From contig NZ_BJUB01000015.1 of assembly GCF_007989805.1 (NCBI RefSeq), positions 20,090 through 84,089 on the forward strand: a stretch of DNA of 64,000 nucleotides, in the 5' to 3' direction. Of the stretch, positions 1-9,482 are shown one piece after another. This stretch comes from Cellulomonas xylanilytica (lineage in GTDB: Bacteria > Actinomycetota > Actinomycetes > Actinomycetales > Cellulomonadaceae). The stretch's first letter is position 1; every line of letters starts with the position of its first letter. The translations under genes were made by a program, and so were the position numbers. The notes under the pieces were generated by a model that was given only the letters and a program-made list of their open reading frames with translations, did no database searches and was not told the DNA's origin.

Positions 1-1438
1 CGAGGATGCTGCTGCCCTTCTCGGGCCCGTAGATCACGCGGTCGGACAGCGGGTCGCGCCGGTCCTCGGCCACCAGGTAGTCCACGGGGTAGAGCCGCAG
101 GTCGCCGCGCAGCAGCGTCACGTTCGTCGCGGCCTGCTGCAGGCTCGCGTCGAACGACCCGCGGGCGTCCCACGCGCCCGTCGAGAACAGCGTGCCGGCG
201 GCCTCGTCCGGTCCCGCCGTGTTGGTGACCTCGAGGCTGCCGACGAGGAACCTGCCGACCCGGCGCACCTCGCGGACCCGGACGTCGACCGGCACGCCGT
301 TGCCCGAGTCGATGGTCACGGCGGCCTCCCCGGCCGCGGTCGGCCCGGTGGTCTCGGGCAGGGTCCCCGCCGGGGCCTGCGTGGTCGGGGCCACCTCGTC
401 CTGCTCGGTGGTCAGCACCAGCTCGACGCGCCGGTTGGCGGCCCGCGCCTCGGGCGACGTCCCCGACACCGCCGGCTCGCCCTCCCCGCGTCCCTGCACC
501 GACAGCTCGAACCCGCCCAGGTCGGCCAGCGACCCGAGCCGGTCCGCGACCGCCTGCGCCCGGCGCTCCGCGAGGCCCTGGTTGTACGCCTCGTCGGCGA
601 CGTCGTCCGTGTGCCCGACGACCGCGAGGGTCCCGCCGTCGTACGCGCCGACCTGCTGCGCGGCGGCAGCCAGGGCGGCGTCGGACTGCGGCCCCAGCTC
701 GGCGGAGTCGACGTCGAAGAGCACGTCCGAGCCGATCGCCACCGTGACGGTCTGCGCCGTGCTCCGGGTGCGCACCTGGCCCCCGACCTGCTCGGTGTAC
801 GTGTCGAGCGCCACGACCGGCGCGGTCGCCACCGGGTCCTCCTCGATCTCGGAGGCCGGGACGGTGAGCACGCCCGCGTCCTGCGCGTCGACCACGGGGA
901 CCTCCTGCACGAGGCCACCGCCGCCGGGCAGGAGCACGTCGACGGTCGTGTCGTCCGGTGCCGCGAACGCGACGTACAGCACCTCGGTGTCGTCACCCGC
1001 GGCCTCGGCCGCCGCGTCCGTCGCGGGGCCGCCCACCGACCGCACCCAGGAGGCGACGACCTTGTCGCCCTCGGTGCGCGCGGGCAGCGCGACGGTCCCC
1101 TCGGTCAGGTCGACGAGGCGCACGCCGTTGGCACCCGGGGTGACGGAGACGAGCACGTCCCAGAGCTCGGTCTGCAGCGACGCCGCCTTCGGGCCGGCGA
1201 TCCGCAGCACACCGACGTCGTCCGTCACGGCGACGGGGCCCACGTCGAGGGTCACCTCCTCGCCCCGGACGACCACGTCGGCCGTCACCGGCGCGACGTC
1301 CGCGTCGGCCGACGTCGCGCTGGCGGTGACCGTGCCCGACGGGCTCGGCGCGTCGTCCGGCGTGCACGCGACGCACGCGAGCACGGCGAGCGCGAGGGGC
1401 AGCGCGGTGCGGGCGGCCGTGCGGGCAGGGTGCGGCAT
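1..1438 (-). CDS. OmpA-family lipoprotein, C-terminus beyond window
   Basis: The frame opens at an ATG (1438) and stays open through the left edge, so the 3' end is missing. The N-terminus is a lipoprotein signal peptide: basic start, hydrophobic core and a cysteine at residue 22 or 25 followed by TPDDA. A low-complexity region rich in A, T, D and V leads to an OmpA C-terminal (peptidoglycan-binding) domain near residues 230-330, with VLFDVDSAEL, a GHTDD motif and the NRRVEL ending typical of the fold. The part running off the edge resembles a DUF4352-like beta domain. It probably anchors to the membrane by lipid and contacts the cell wall. The domain call is firm; the physiological role is unknown. 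Confidence 0.85.
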   Translation of the reverse strand, partial: MPHPARTAARTALPLALAVLACVACTPDDAPSPSGTVTASATSADADVAPVTADVVVRGEEVTLDVGPVAVTDDVGVLRIAGPKAASLQTELWDVLVSVTPGANGVRLVDLTEGTVALPARTEGDKVVASWVRSVGGPATDAAAEAAGDDTEVLYVAFAAPDDTTVDVLLPGGGGLVQEVPVVDAQDAGVLTVPASEIEEDPVATAPVVALDTYTEQVGGQVRTRSTAQTVTVAIGSDVLFDVDSAELGPQSDAALAAAAQQVGAYDGGTLAVVGHTDDVADEAYNQGLAERRAQAVADRLGSLADLGGFELSVQGRGEGEPAVSGTSPEARAANRRVELVLTTEQDEVAPTTQAPAGTLPETTGPTAAGEAAVTIDSGNGVPVDVRVREVRRVGRFLVGSLEVTNTAGPDEAAGTLFSTGAWDARGSFDASLQQAATNVTLLRGDLRLYPVDYLVAEDRRDPLSDRVIYGPEKGSSIL

Positions 1439-1560
1439 GCAGGGCTCCTCGGGGATCGGCCCGTCCGTCGGCCGGGCACGTCGAGATGGTGCCATGTCGG
1501 CCGCTCGCCGCGCCGCGCTGTCCCGAGCGCGGGCACGCATCGCTCCCCGTCGGACAGCAG

Positions 1561-1594
1561 GACGGGCCGGCCACCCGAAGGTGACCGGCCCGTC
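1561..1594 (-). terminator. Terminator hairpin after groL
   Basis: Two 15-nt arms (1561-1575 and 1580-1594) pair around a CGAA loop with one mismatch. The hairpin lies 27 nt past the groL stop. It ends groL transcription before the OmpA-type gene on the same strand. No strong U-tract follows, as is usual in high-GC Actinobacteria. Confidence 0.7.
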
Positions 1595-1621
1595 CCGTGT
1601 GCTCAGCTCATCAGCTGCGGA

Positions 1622-3247
<1,626 letters not shown>

Positions 3248-3362
3248 GGGGCTGTGATCCTTCACTGGGTTCGGGTCGGCCGAGGGTGCCCGCGACGGAC
3301 GAGCACGTCGCCTGCGGTCTTGTCCCGCGTGCGACGGCCCTCACCGGACGGCCGTGGTGGTT

Positions 3363-3425
3363 CTGTCACTCTCCACCGGAGAGTGCTAAGACCAATGGTT
3401 AGCACTCGACCCCCGAGAGTGCAAG
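3363..3425 (-). promoter_or_regulatory. Tandem CIRCE (HrcA) operator array
   Basis: Four 9-nt half-sites alternate in orientation and are each separated by exactly 9 nt. They are 3363-3371 (CTGTCACTC, 6/9 to consensus), 3381-3389 (GAGTGCTAA, perfect), 3399-3407 (TTAGCACTC, perfect) and 3417-3425 (GAGTGCAAG, 7/9). Read pairwise they make two CIRCE elements of the form TTAGCACTC-N9-GAGTGCTAA. The two perfect half-sites are inner neighbours belonging to different CIRCE units. HrcA repression of groEL through CIRCE is established knowledge. Confidence 0.88.
3396..3424 (-). promoter_or_regulatory. Predicted groL promoter
   Basis: On the minus strand TTGCAC (3424-3419) is followed after 17 nt by TAACCA (3401-3396), a plausible -35/-10 pair. 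Both boxes overlap half-sites of the CIRCE array, so HrcA binding would occlude the polymerase. The call rests on motif and position only. Confidence 0.5.
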
Positions 3426-3514
3426 CAGCGTTCGCCCAGAGCGCGGCCCCGACCACCCCACCGGGAGGCCGGTAACCGGCCCGCACGCGAGCCGGACGCC
3501 GCTATCGTGCGCGT

Positions 3515-5002
3515 GTGCAGCACGACGAGGACGTCGACAACCACGGCCGCCACGCCGCGGGCCGGTCCGCGCGCCCGCACGCCAGCCGTCACGCGCACCG
3601 CCGACGCCGTGCGGGCGGCCTCGTCGCCACCGCGCTCGTCGCCGCCGGCACCACCCTGCTCGTCGCCACCGCACCCACGGGGGCGCTCGCCACCGACGCC
3701 CCCGCCGCGCCGGTCGCCCTCCCCGAGCCGGCCGCCCCGGCCTACGCGACCATCCCGCTGTACCTCGAGGGCCTCACCACGATGCCGGGCGGCCGGCGGG
3801 TGCCGCTCGCGGTCGGCACGGACGCCACCTTCCTGGCGGGCACGCACGTCGTCGACCCCGCGGCCTCGACCCTCGCGCGTGCGGTCGCCGGGTCGACGAC
3901 GGACGAGGACGGCGCCAGCGTGACCGCCGCTGCCGCCGTGGCTGGCCAGCAGCGCGCCTGGCTCGCCGAGGGCACGGTCCCCGGCGCCGGCGGTCCGTAC
4001 GAGGACATGGCGCGCGCCGCCCTGCTCGACCTGCACGCGCTCCAGCTGCCCGACGGCGCCGCGGTGGCCGCCTGGTCGGAGAAGTGGCGGTACGTGTGGC
4101 CGCGCGACGCCTCGTTCGTCGCCGTCGCGCTGGCGCGCACCGGGCACGTCGACGACGCCCTCGAGATCCTCGCCTTCCTCGACCGGGTCCAGTCGCCCGA
4201 CGGCTCGTTCCAGGCGCGGTACCTGCCCGACGGCTCCGGCCCGCCCGACGGGAGGGGGGTGCAGACCGACGGGACCGGCTGGGCGATGTGGGCCTCCGGG
4301 CTCGTGCTCGCGGAGGTCGACGACCCCGACGAGCGGGCGGCGACCGCGGAGCAGCTGCTGCCCCTGGTGCAGCGGTCCGTGCGGCACGCGGTCGCCCTGG
4401 TCGGTGTCGACGGTCTGCCGCCCGCGTCCCCCGACTACTGGGAGGTGCCCGAGGACGCGCTGACGCTGGGCACGGTGGCTCCCCTGGTGGCCGGGCTGCA
4501 GCAGGCGTCGGTCGTCCTGGAGGCCGCGGGCGACCACGCGCTGGCCCGGTCGGCGTTCGACGCCTCGATCCGCTCCAAGGTCGGGACCATCCGCGCGTTC
4601 GGACCCACGGGGTTCGCGCGGTACGCGACCGGCGGCCACGCGGACGCCGCCAGCGCCTTCCTCATGCCGCCGTTCGTGACCAGCGCCGTGCCCGGGGTCG
4701 AGGACGCCTGGCGCGCGTCGGCGACGACGATGGTGCGCCCGGCGAACGGGCTCGCACCGGGCGCGGGGTGGCGCGACGACGGGGTCTCGTGGACGCCGCA
4801 GACCTCGCTCTACGCCTGGGTGGCGGCCGAGGACGGCGACGCGGAGCTGGCCGACGGGTGGCTCTCGTTCCTGGACACCCATCGCACCCCGTCCGGGTCG
4901 CTGCCCGAGAAGGTGCTCGCCGACGGGTCCCCCGCGGCGGTGGCGCCGCTCGGCTGGAGCGCCGCGTGCGTGCTGCTCGCGCTCGACGCCCTCGGCTCCT
5001 GA
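3515..5002 (+). CDS. Secreted GH15-like (glucoamylase-fold) protein
   Basis: 495 aa. A long basic His/Arg-rich N-region precedes a hydrophobic stretch (about residues 30-55) ending in A-rich cleavable sequence, so export is likely. The rest is an (alpha/alpha)6-barrel of the glucoamylase type: WRYVWPRDAS near residue 190 is the hallmark substrate-loop motif. A Glu in DYWE near residue 310 and a second Glu in GSLPEKV near residue 465 sit where the GH15 acid and base lie. GH15 enzymes release glucose or trehalose units from alpha-glucans. The N-terminal beta-sandwich of bacterial glucoamylases is short or missing. The start is a GTG; another GTG overlaps 2 nt upstream, so the exact start is uncertain. 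Confidence 0.8.
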   Translation: MQHDEDVDNHGRHAAGRSARPHASRHAHRRRRAGGLVATALVAAGTTLLVATAPTGALATDAPAAPVALPEPAAPAYATIPLYLEGLTTMPGGRRVPLAVGTDATFLAGTHVVDPAASTLARAVAGSTTDEDGASVTAAAAVAGQQRAWLAEGTVPGAGGPYEDMARAALLDLHALQLPDGAAVAAWSEKWRYVWPRDASFVAVALARTGHVDDALEILAFLDRVQSPDGSFQARYLPDGSGPPDGRGVQTDGTGWAMWASGLVLAEVDDPDERAATAEQLLPLVQRSVRHAVALVGVDGLPPASPDYWEVPEDALTLGTVAPLVAGLQQASVVLEAAGDHALARSAFDASIRSKVGTIRAFGPTGFARYATGGHADAASAFLMPPFVTSAVPGVEDAWRASATTMVRPANGLAPGAGWRDDGVSWTPQTSLYAWVAAEDGDAELADGWLSFLDTHRTPSGSLPEKVLADGSPAAVAPLGWSAACVLLALDALGS

Positions 5003-5007
5003 CACGC

Positions 5008-5055
5008 CGACGGGCCGCACAGCACGCGGTGCACGGGGCGCCGCACGGCCCGTCG
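5008..5055. terminator. Bidirectional terminator hairpin
   Basis: The arms CGACGGGCCG (5008-5017) and CGGCCCGTCG (5046-5055) are perfectly complementary, with a 28-nt loop that is itself self-complementary. The site sits between the convergent GH15-like gene and the cold-shock gene. Confidence 0.6.
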
Positions 5056-5060
5056 ACGGG

Positions 5061-5264
5061 TCAGAGCGCGCGGACCTGCTCGGCCTGCGGCCCCTTGGTG
5101 CCCTGACCGACCTCGAACTCGACGTCCTGGCCCTCGTCGAGGGACCGGAAGCCGTCCGACTGGATGGCGCTGAAGTGCACGAAGAGGTCCTGGCCTCCCC
5201 CGACCGGGGTGATGAAGCCGTACCCCTTCTCCGCGTTGAACCACTTGACGATGCCCTGAGCCAT
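5061..5264 (-). CDS. Cold-shock domain protein (CspA family)
   Basis: 67 aa, the standard size for a single cold-shock domain. The RNP1-like GYGFITP and RNP2-like DLFVHFSAI motifs are intact, starting from MAQGIVKWFN. Such proteins bind single-stranded RNA and DNA and act as RNA chaperones. A GAGGAG ribosome-binding site lies just upstream of the ATG. A cold-shock gene near groEL is common in Actinobacteria. Confidence 0.96.
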   Translation of the reverse strand: MAQGIVKWFNAEKGYGFITPVGGGQDLFVHFSAIQSDGFRSLDEGQDVEFEVGQGTKGPQAEQVRAL

Positions 5265-5365
5265 GCGCGCTCCTCGACGTCCGGTGCCGAGCGCTCCGCC
5301 GGCGCCCGGTGCGCGGGAGCCTAGTGGCCCCGGTCCGGCCCTGACCAGGGCCGATACCGGTGTGC

Positions 5366-5962
5366 TCAGGCGTCCGGGTCGCTGACGAGCAGCACGGAGA
5401 TCCCCGGCGTGGGGTCGTCCTGCTGCACGACCTCGGTCAGCCCGAGGGTCTGCGCCACGAGGTCGGCGGTCGGCCGCAGGTCCTCGGAGGTGTAGTAGAC
5501 GGTCGAGTCGTCGGCCGTCGGCTCTGCGTTGCCCGTGGTCACCGCGCTGAACCCGGCGGCGGTGAGCTTCTCGGCCTGCGTCGCCGCCAGCCCGCCGACG
5601 CCGGCGGCGTTGAGGACCTCGACGGGGGTGCTGAGCACGGGGGTGGGGGCGGCAGGCTCCTCGTCGGCCGGGGTCTCCGGCTCGGTGGGCGCCTCGCCCT
5701 CGCCCTCGGTCGGGGTGTCCGACGGCACGTCCTCCTGCGCCGCCGGGGAGTCCGAGGTGCCGGGGAGCGTCGGGAGGGTGCCCTCGCGCGCCGCGAGGTT
5801 CACGAGCGTGAACGCGAGCACCGGCAGGAGCGCCAGGACGACCAGGTACTTCCACCACCTGCTCCACGCCGACCGGGGTGCGCGATGCACCCCGCGGGGG
5901 ACGTCAGGGTTCGACGGGACGTCGAACTCGTCCTCGGGGTAGGGGTACTCCGCCTTGCTCAC
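5366..5962 (-). CDS. LytR C-terminal domain membrane protein
   Basis: 198 aa from a GTG. A cytoplasmic acidic N-terminus (about 1-35) is followed by one transmembrane helix (WWKYLVVLALLPVLAFTLV, about 36-54). A Pro/Glu/Thr-rich linker (60-110) then leads to a LytR_C domain beginning PVEVLNAAGVGGLA and ending in a YYTSEDLRPTADLVAQ-type segment. The topology puts the LytR_C domain outside the cell. The domain occurs alone or fused to LytR-CpsA-Psr ligases, but its exact biochemical role is not settled. The catalytic LCP domain is absent. Confidence 0.85.
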   Translation of the reverse strand: MSKAEYPYPEDEFDVPSNPDVPRGVHRAPRSAWSRWWKYLVVLALLPVLAFTLVNLAAREGTLPTLPGTSDSPAAQEDVPSDTPTEGEGEAPTEPETPADEEPAAPTPVLSTPVEVLNAAGVGGLAATQAEKLTAAGFSAVTTGNAEPTADDSTVYYTSEDLRPTADLVAQTLGLTEVVQQDDPTPGISVLLVSDPDA

Positions 5963-6068
5963 GCCGGACAGGCTAACGGCTCAGGTCGTGCGGACGGGTC
6001 CACCCGGGGCAGGAGGTGTGCCGTGTCACGTGCGAGGACGTCGACCGGGGACCGCCCACCCGGGGGGA

Positions 6069-6374
6069 TCAGGCGTCCCCGAGCCGACGGGCCGTACGGG
6101 CGCGCTGGCGCGAGGAACGCATGCGCCGCAGCCGCTTGATGAGCATCGGGTCGTGCGCGAGGGCGGCCGGGTCGTCGATGAGGGCGTTGAGCACCTGGTA
6201 GTACCGGGTGGCCGACATGTCGAAGAGCTCGCGGATGGCCGACTCCTTGGCGCCCGCGTACTTCCACCACTGCCGCTCGAACGCGAGGACCTGCTCGTCG
6301 CGCTCCGAGAGGCCGGCGCCGGGGACGCTGCTGGGCTGCTCGTGCGATCCGATCATGATCGTCGCGGCGTCCAT
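6069..6374 (-). CDS. DUF3263 protein, DNA-binding-like
   Basis: 101 aa. The ATG at 6374 has a strong AGGAGGA site just upstream, so it is preferred over an upstream in-frame ATG at 6467. The core LSERDEQVLAFERQWW...ATRYYQVLNAL is the diagnostic DUF3263 helix-turn-helix-like sequence, followed by a basic C-terminus (RLRRMRSSRQRARTARR). DUF3263 proteins are small, actinobacteria-specific and thought to be transcription factors. The gene is divergent from the uracil-DNA glycosylase gene and shares an intergenic palindrome with it. Confidence 0.88.
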   Translation of the reverse strand: MDAATIMIGSHEQPSSVPGAGLSERDEQVLAFERQWWKYAGAKESAIRELFDMSATRYYQVLNALIDDPAALAHDPMLIKRLRRMRSSRQRARTARRLGDA

Positions 6375-6478
6375 GCGTCCTCCTGCTCTCGTGGTGCTGT
6401 GCTCGTCCGTGCTCGTCCGACCCGGCTGCGCGGCCCCGGGTCGGGGACCGGCGGCGACCTCGGTCATCGTACGACCGT

Positions 6479-6496
6479 AATGACACGCGTGTCATT
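6479..6496. promoter_or_regulatory. Perfect 18-bp palindrome, candidate operator
   Basis: AATGACACGCGTGTCATT is fully self-complementary. It lies 105 bp before the DUF3263 start and 83 bp before the glycosylase start. Each half contains GACAC, the core recognised by the actinobacterial developmental regulator WhiA. Whether WhiA, the DUF3263 protein or another factor binds here is unknown. Confidence 0.5.
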
Positions 6497-6578
6497 CCTG
6501 TCGGCGCGTCGTCCCCCGTGTGCCGCCGTGGCCCCGCCACAGGACGCGGGTCGCCCGGGGCTGGGTACTCTCACCCGC

Positions 6579-7256
6579 GTGACCGTCACCCCCCTGGACC
6601 AGCTCGTCGCCGCGGACTGGGCGGTCGCGCTCGCTCCGGTGGAGCCGCAGCTGCGCGCGGCGGGGCAGTTCCTGCGCGACGAGGTGGCCGCCGGACGCGG
6701 CTACCTGCCGGCCGGCGACGCGGTGCTCCGGGCGTTCCAGCGGCCCCTCGCCGACGTGCGCGTGCTCGTCGTCGGGCAGGACCCGTACCCCACCCCGGGC
6801 CACCCGATGGGGCTGTCGTTCTCGGTGCAGCCGGACGTCCGGCCGCTGCCCCGATCCCTGACCAACATCTTCACGGAGCTGGTGGCCGACGTCGGCGTGG
6901 CGCCGCCGCGGAACGGGGACCTGTCCCCCTGGGCGGACCAGGGCGTGATGCTGCTGAACAGGGTGCTGACCGTCCGGCCGGGCACGCCGGCGTCGCACCG
7001 CCGGCAGGGGTGGGAGGCGGTGACCGAGCGGGCCATCGCGGCTCTCGTCGAGCGCGGCGGACCGCTCGTCGCGGTGCTGTGGGGCCGGGACGCGCAGTCG
7101 CTCAAGCCGGCGCTCGGGCACGTGCCGACGGTCGAGAGCGTGCACCCGAGCCCGCTGTCCGCCAGCCGCGGCTTCTTCGGCTCCCGGCCGTTCTCGCGCG
7201 TGAACGAGCTCCTGGTGGCGCAGGGCGCGCAGCCGGTCGACTGGTCGCTCCCGTGA
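6579..7256 (+). CDS. ung: Uracil-DNA glycosylase, family 1
   Basis: 225 aa from a GTG. It removes uracil from DNA in base-excision repair. The water-activating motif GQDPYP (family 1 usually GQDPYH; the P variant is common in Actinobacteria) and the C-terminal HPSPLS leucine-loop motif are both intact, with a GLSFSV uracil-pocket segment after the first. Length matches the family. It is divergent from the DUF3263 gene and followed after 24 nt by an SGNH hydrolase on the same strand. Confidence 0.96.
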   Translation: MTVTPLDQLVAADWAVALAPVEPQLRAAGQFLRDEVAAGRGYLPAGDAVLRAFQRPLADVRVLVVGQDPYPTPGHPMGLSFSVQPDVRPLPRSLTNIFTELVADVGVAPPRNGDLSPWADQGVMLLNRVLTVRPGTPASHRRQGWEAVTERAIAALVERGGPLVAVLWGRDAQSLKPALGHVPTVESVHPSPLSASRGFFGSRPFSRVNELLVAQGAQPVDWSLP

Positions 7257-7280
7257 GCGTCGCAGGAGAGGATGTGGGTC

Positions 7281-8081
7281 GTGTCTGACGTCAAGGTGCC
7301 CCGCTGGTCCCGCTACGTCGCCATCGGCGACTCGTTCACGGAAGGCCTCTGGGACGACCCCGACGGCCGCGAGGCGCCGCAGCGCGGCTGGGCCGACCTG
7401 CTGGCCTCGCACCTGTCCGCCCGCCGGACCGCCGCGGGCGAGCCGCCGCTGGAGTACGCCAACCTGGCGATCCGCGGCCGGCTGCTGCGCCCGATCCTCG
7501 TCGACCAGGTCCCGGCGGCGCTCGACCTGGGGCCCGACCTGGTCAGCCTGGTCGGCGGCGGCAACGACCTGCTGCGGCCGGGGGCCGACGTCGACCGGAT
7601 GGCGCGCAACCTCGAGGCCGGGGTGGTCCGGCTGCGCGAGGCCGGGGCCGACGTGCTGCTCGGCACGGGCGTCGACGCCGCAGACAGCCCGCTGGTGCGC
7701 GCGACGCGCAGCCGGGTCGGCATCTACAACGCGCTCATCTGGTCGATCGCCCGCCGGCACGGCGCGTACGTCGTGGACCTGTGGGGCATGCGCTCCCTGC
7801 GGGACTGGCGGATGTGGGCCGAGGACCGCATCCACCTGACCACCGACGGGCACGCCCGGGTGGCGCAGGGCGCGCTCGTCGGGCTCGGCCTCACCCCGGA
7901 CGACCCCGCCTGGGACGACCCGCTGACGCCGCTGCCCCCGACGCCGCGGATGCAGCAGGCCCGGCAGGACGCCGCCTGGGTGCGCGAGCACGTCTACCCC
8001 TGGGCCACCCGGCGGCTGCGCGGCAGGTCGTCCGGCGACGACCGGGTGCCCAAGCGCCCCGAGCTGTCGCCGGTCGAGTGA
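7281..8081 (+). CDS. SGNH/GDSL-type hydrolase
   Basis: 266 aa. The catalytic blocks are in order: GDSFTEG (Ser), IRGRLL (Gly of block II), GGGND (Asn of block III) and EDRIHLTTDGH (Asp/His of block V). There is no signal peptide, so it is probably cytosolic. These enzymes are esterases or lipases acting on acyl or acetyl esters; the substrate cannot be read from sequence. The GTG at 7281 gives better spacing from the CAGGAGAGG site at 7263-7271 than the ATG at 7272 and fits homologous N-termini. The C-terminal 40 residues are a basic, Pro-rich extension. Confidence 0.87.
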   Translation: MSDVKVPRWSRYVAIGDSFTEGLWDDPDGREAPQRGWADLLASHLSARRTAAGEPPLEYANLAIRGRLLRPILVDQVPAALDLGPDLVSLVGGGNDLLRPGADVDRMARNLEAGVVRLREAGADVLLGTGVDAADSPLVRATRSRVGIYNALIWSIARRHGAYVVDLWGMRSLRDWRMWAEDRIHLTTDGHARVAQGALVGLGLTPDDPAWDDPLTPLPPTPRMQQARQDAAWVREHVYPWATRRLRGRSSGDDRVPKRPELSPVE

Positions 8082-8090
8082 GCCGCCCCG

Positions 8091-8909
8091 TCAGGGGCAG
8101 CTGATCAGGCCGGCGGAGGCCTGCGTCGCGGCGTAGCCGTGCACCTCGAACCCGCGGGGGGTGGCCGCCGACACCTGGTCGTAGCCGCCCCACGCGGTGG
8201 TGCCCCGCACGGTGACCGTCCGCGGGGACGCGGCGCAGCCGGACGTCGACACCAGCACGAGGCCGCCTTGGCCGTCGGTCAGCGTCCTGGCCAGGAACGG
8301 GAACCCCGGGTCGGAGAGGTTGATGGTGACCTGCCACGGCACGGGCGTGGCGGAGGTCGTGGTCACGGACACCGAGCGCAGGAAGTCGGTCGCCGTCGGG
8401 TAGCCCCACTCGGTGCCGAGGGTGACGGTCGCGGCACAGGTCACCGAGGGACTGCCCGGGACCGTGCACGAGAACGCCGGGAGCGGCACCGCGGCCGACG
8501 TCCACGTCGTCGGCACGCCCCAGGTCGCGACGGTCAGTGCGAGGCCGCTCGCCTGCGCGACGGGGTAGGACGGCACGGTGATCGTGGCGGTCGCGGCACC
8601 CGCCGGCAGCGTCGTGACGGTGTCCGTCGGGGCGAGGGCGGCGCCCGAGGCGGTGAACAGGCGCAGCGACGTCTGCTTCCCCCGGCAGGCGGCCGGGATG
8701 CTGCTGAGCACGACCTGCGTCGACGCACCGCCGGAGACCGCGCCCGGGGTCGCGGGCAGCGGCGTGCTCGTGCACCGCTCGAGGACGAAGGCCCCGAGCA
8801 TCCGGGCGGAGAGCGGGAGCTGCGCGGCGGACGCGGGCGAGAGGGCGGCGACCGCCAGCAGCGTCAGCAGCGCGGCGGCCAGCGCGGCGAGGCGGGGACG
8901 TCCGCTCAT
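8091..8909 (-). CDS. Exported protein, last gene of SipW-type operon
   Basis: 272 aa. It has a signal peptide (about 1-29, ending SPASAAQ) followed by a beta-rich, Thr/Ser/Val-rich secreted region with six cysteines, probably three disulfides (for example around RCTST, ACRGK, FSCTV, VTCAA, GCAAS and the final ISCP). No family is recognised with confidence. It overlaps the signal peptidase stop by ATGA, so translation is coupled, and it belongs to the three-gene unit 9890-8091. A surface or fibre-associated protein is a reasonable inference; enzymatic activity is not evident. Confidence 0.75.
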   Translation of the reverse strand: MSGRPRLAALAAALLTLLAVAALSPASAAQLPLSARMLGAFVLERCTSTPLPATPGAVSGGASTQVVLSSIPAACRGKQTSLRLFTASGAALAPTDTVTTLPAGAATATITVPSYPVAQASGLALTVATWGVPTTWTSAAVPLPAFSCTVPGSPSVTCAATVTLGTEWGYPTATDFLRSVSVTTTSATPVPWQVTINLSDPGFPFLARTLTDGQGGLVLVSTSGCAASPRTVTVRGTTAWGGYDQVSAATPRGFEVHGYAATQASAGLISCP

Positions 8910-9439
8910 GCCGCACCGTCCGGGTCCGGCTCGTCGTCGTCCTGCGGGGCCGGCCAGCAGAGGATGCCGGCGGCGACGAGCAGGAGGGACACCCACACGA
9001 TCGGGCTGAGGAACAGCGAGCTGAGGGCACCGGCACCGCCGACGTGCACCCGGGCCACGCCCACCACCTCGTCGCCGCGCGGGGTCCAGGGGTCGGTGAA
9101 CGCGTTGTTGTCGCCCTGCACCACCCAGCCCTCGTCGGCCGAGCCGCCGACGACCCGGTGGATGATGCGCACGCCGCCCATGTCCGCGGGCTGGTAGACG
9201 ATCACGTCGCCCACCTCGGCGGGACCGCACCGCGAGATGACGAGGTCGCCGGTCCGGTAGGTGCCGTCCATGGAGTGCCCGGAGACGATCGTGAGGGTCG
9301 TGCACCCACCCAGGCTCGACGGCCACAGGAACCAGGCGCCGACGAGTGCCAGGAGGACGACGGCGACGGTCGGGAGCATGCCGAGCAGCCGGCGAGGACG
9401 TGCCTCGCCGGCTGGTCGTGCCTGGTCCAGGTCGCTCAT
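8906..9439 (-). CDS. Signal peptidase I, SipW/ER type
   Basis: 177 aa, S26 family. One N-terminal helix (about 18-38) precedes the catalytic VSGHSMDGTYRTGDLVISR segment with the Ser nucleophile. A second conserved stretch RIIHRVVGG carries His where Gram-negative-type enzymes have Lys, which marks the Ser/His ER-type (SipW) group. A C-terminal helix (about 146-165) follows. SipW-type peptidases process a dedicated small set of exported proteins, often filament subunits such as TasA, encoded beside them. Here the gene lies between two exported-protein genes. Confidence 0.9.
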   Translation of the reverse strand: MSDLDQARPAGEARPRRLLGMLPTVAVVLLALVGAWFLWPSSLGGCTTLTIVSGHSMDGTYRTGDLVISRCGPAEVGDVIVYQPADMGGVRIIHRVVGGSADEGWVVQGDNNAFTDPWTPRGDEVVGVARVHVGGAGALSSLFLSPIVWVSLLLVAAGILCWPAPQDDDEPDPDGAA

Positions 9440-9482
9440 GCGTCCACCGGCAGGCCGCCGAGGGGCGGCCTGCGCGTCGGGA

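Noticed and set aside
3381..3407. A single everted CIRCE (GAGTGCTAA-N9-TTAGCACTC)
   Set aside because: The outer degenerate half-sites at 3363-3371 and 3417-3425 restore the normal order, so two standard CIRCE units explain the sequence better.
5529..5942. Plus-strand frame over the LytR_C gene
   Set aside because: Ser/Ala/Thr-rich shadow without a ribosome-binding site; the minus-strand gene has a membrane helix and a recognised domain.
6375..6467. Longer DUF3263 product starting at 6467
   Set aside because: The 31 extra residues have no family match, while ATG 6374 has an ideal AGGAGGA site.
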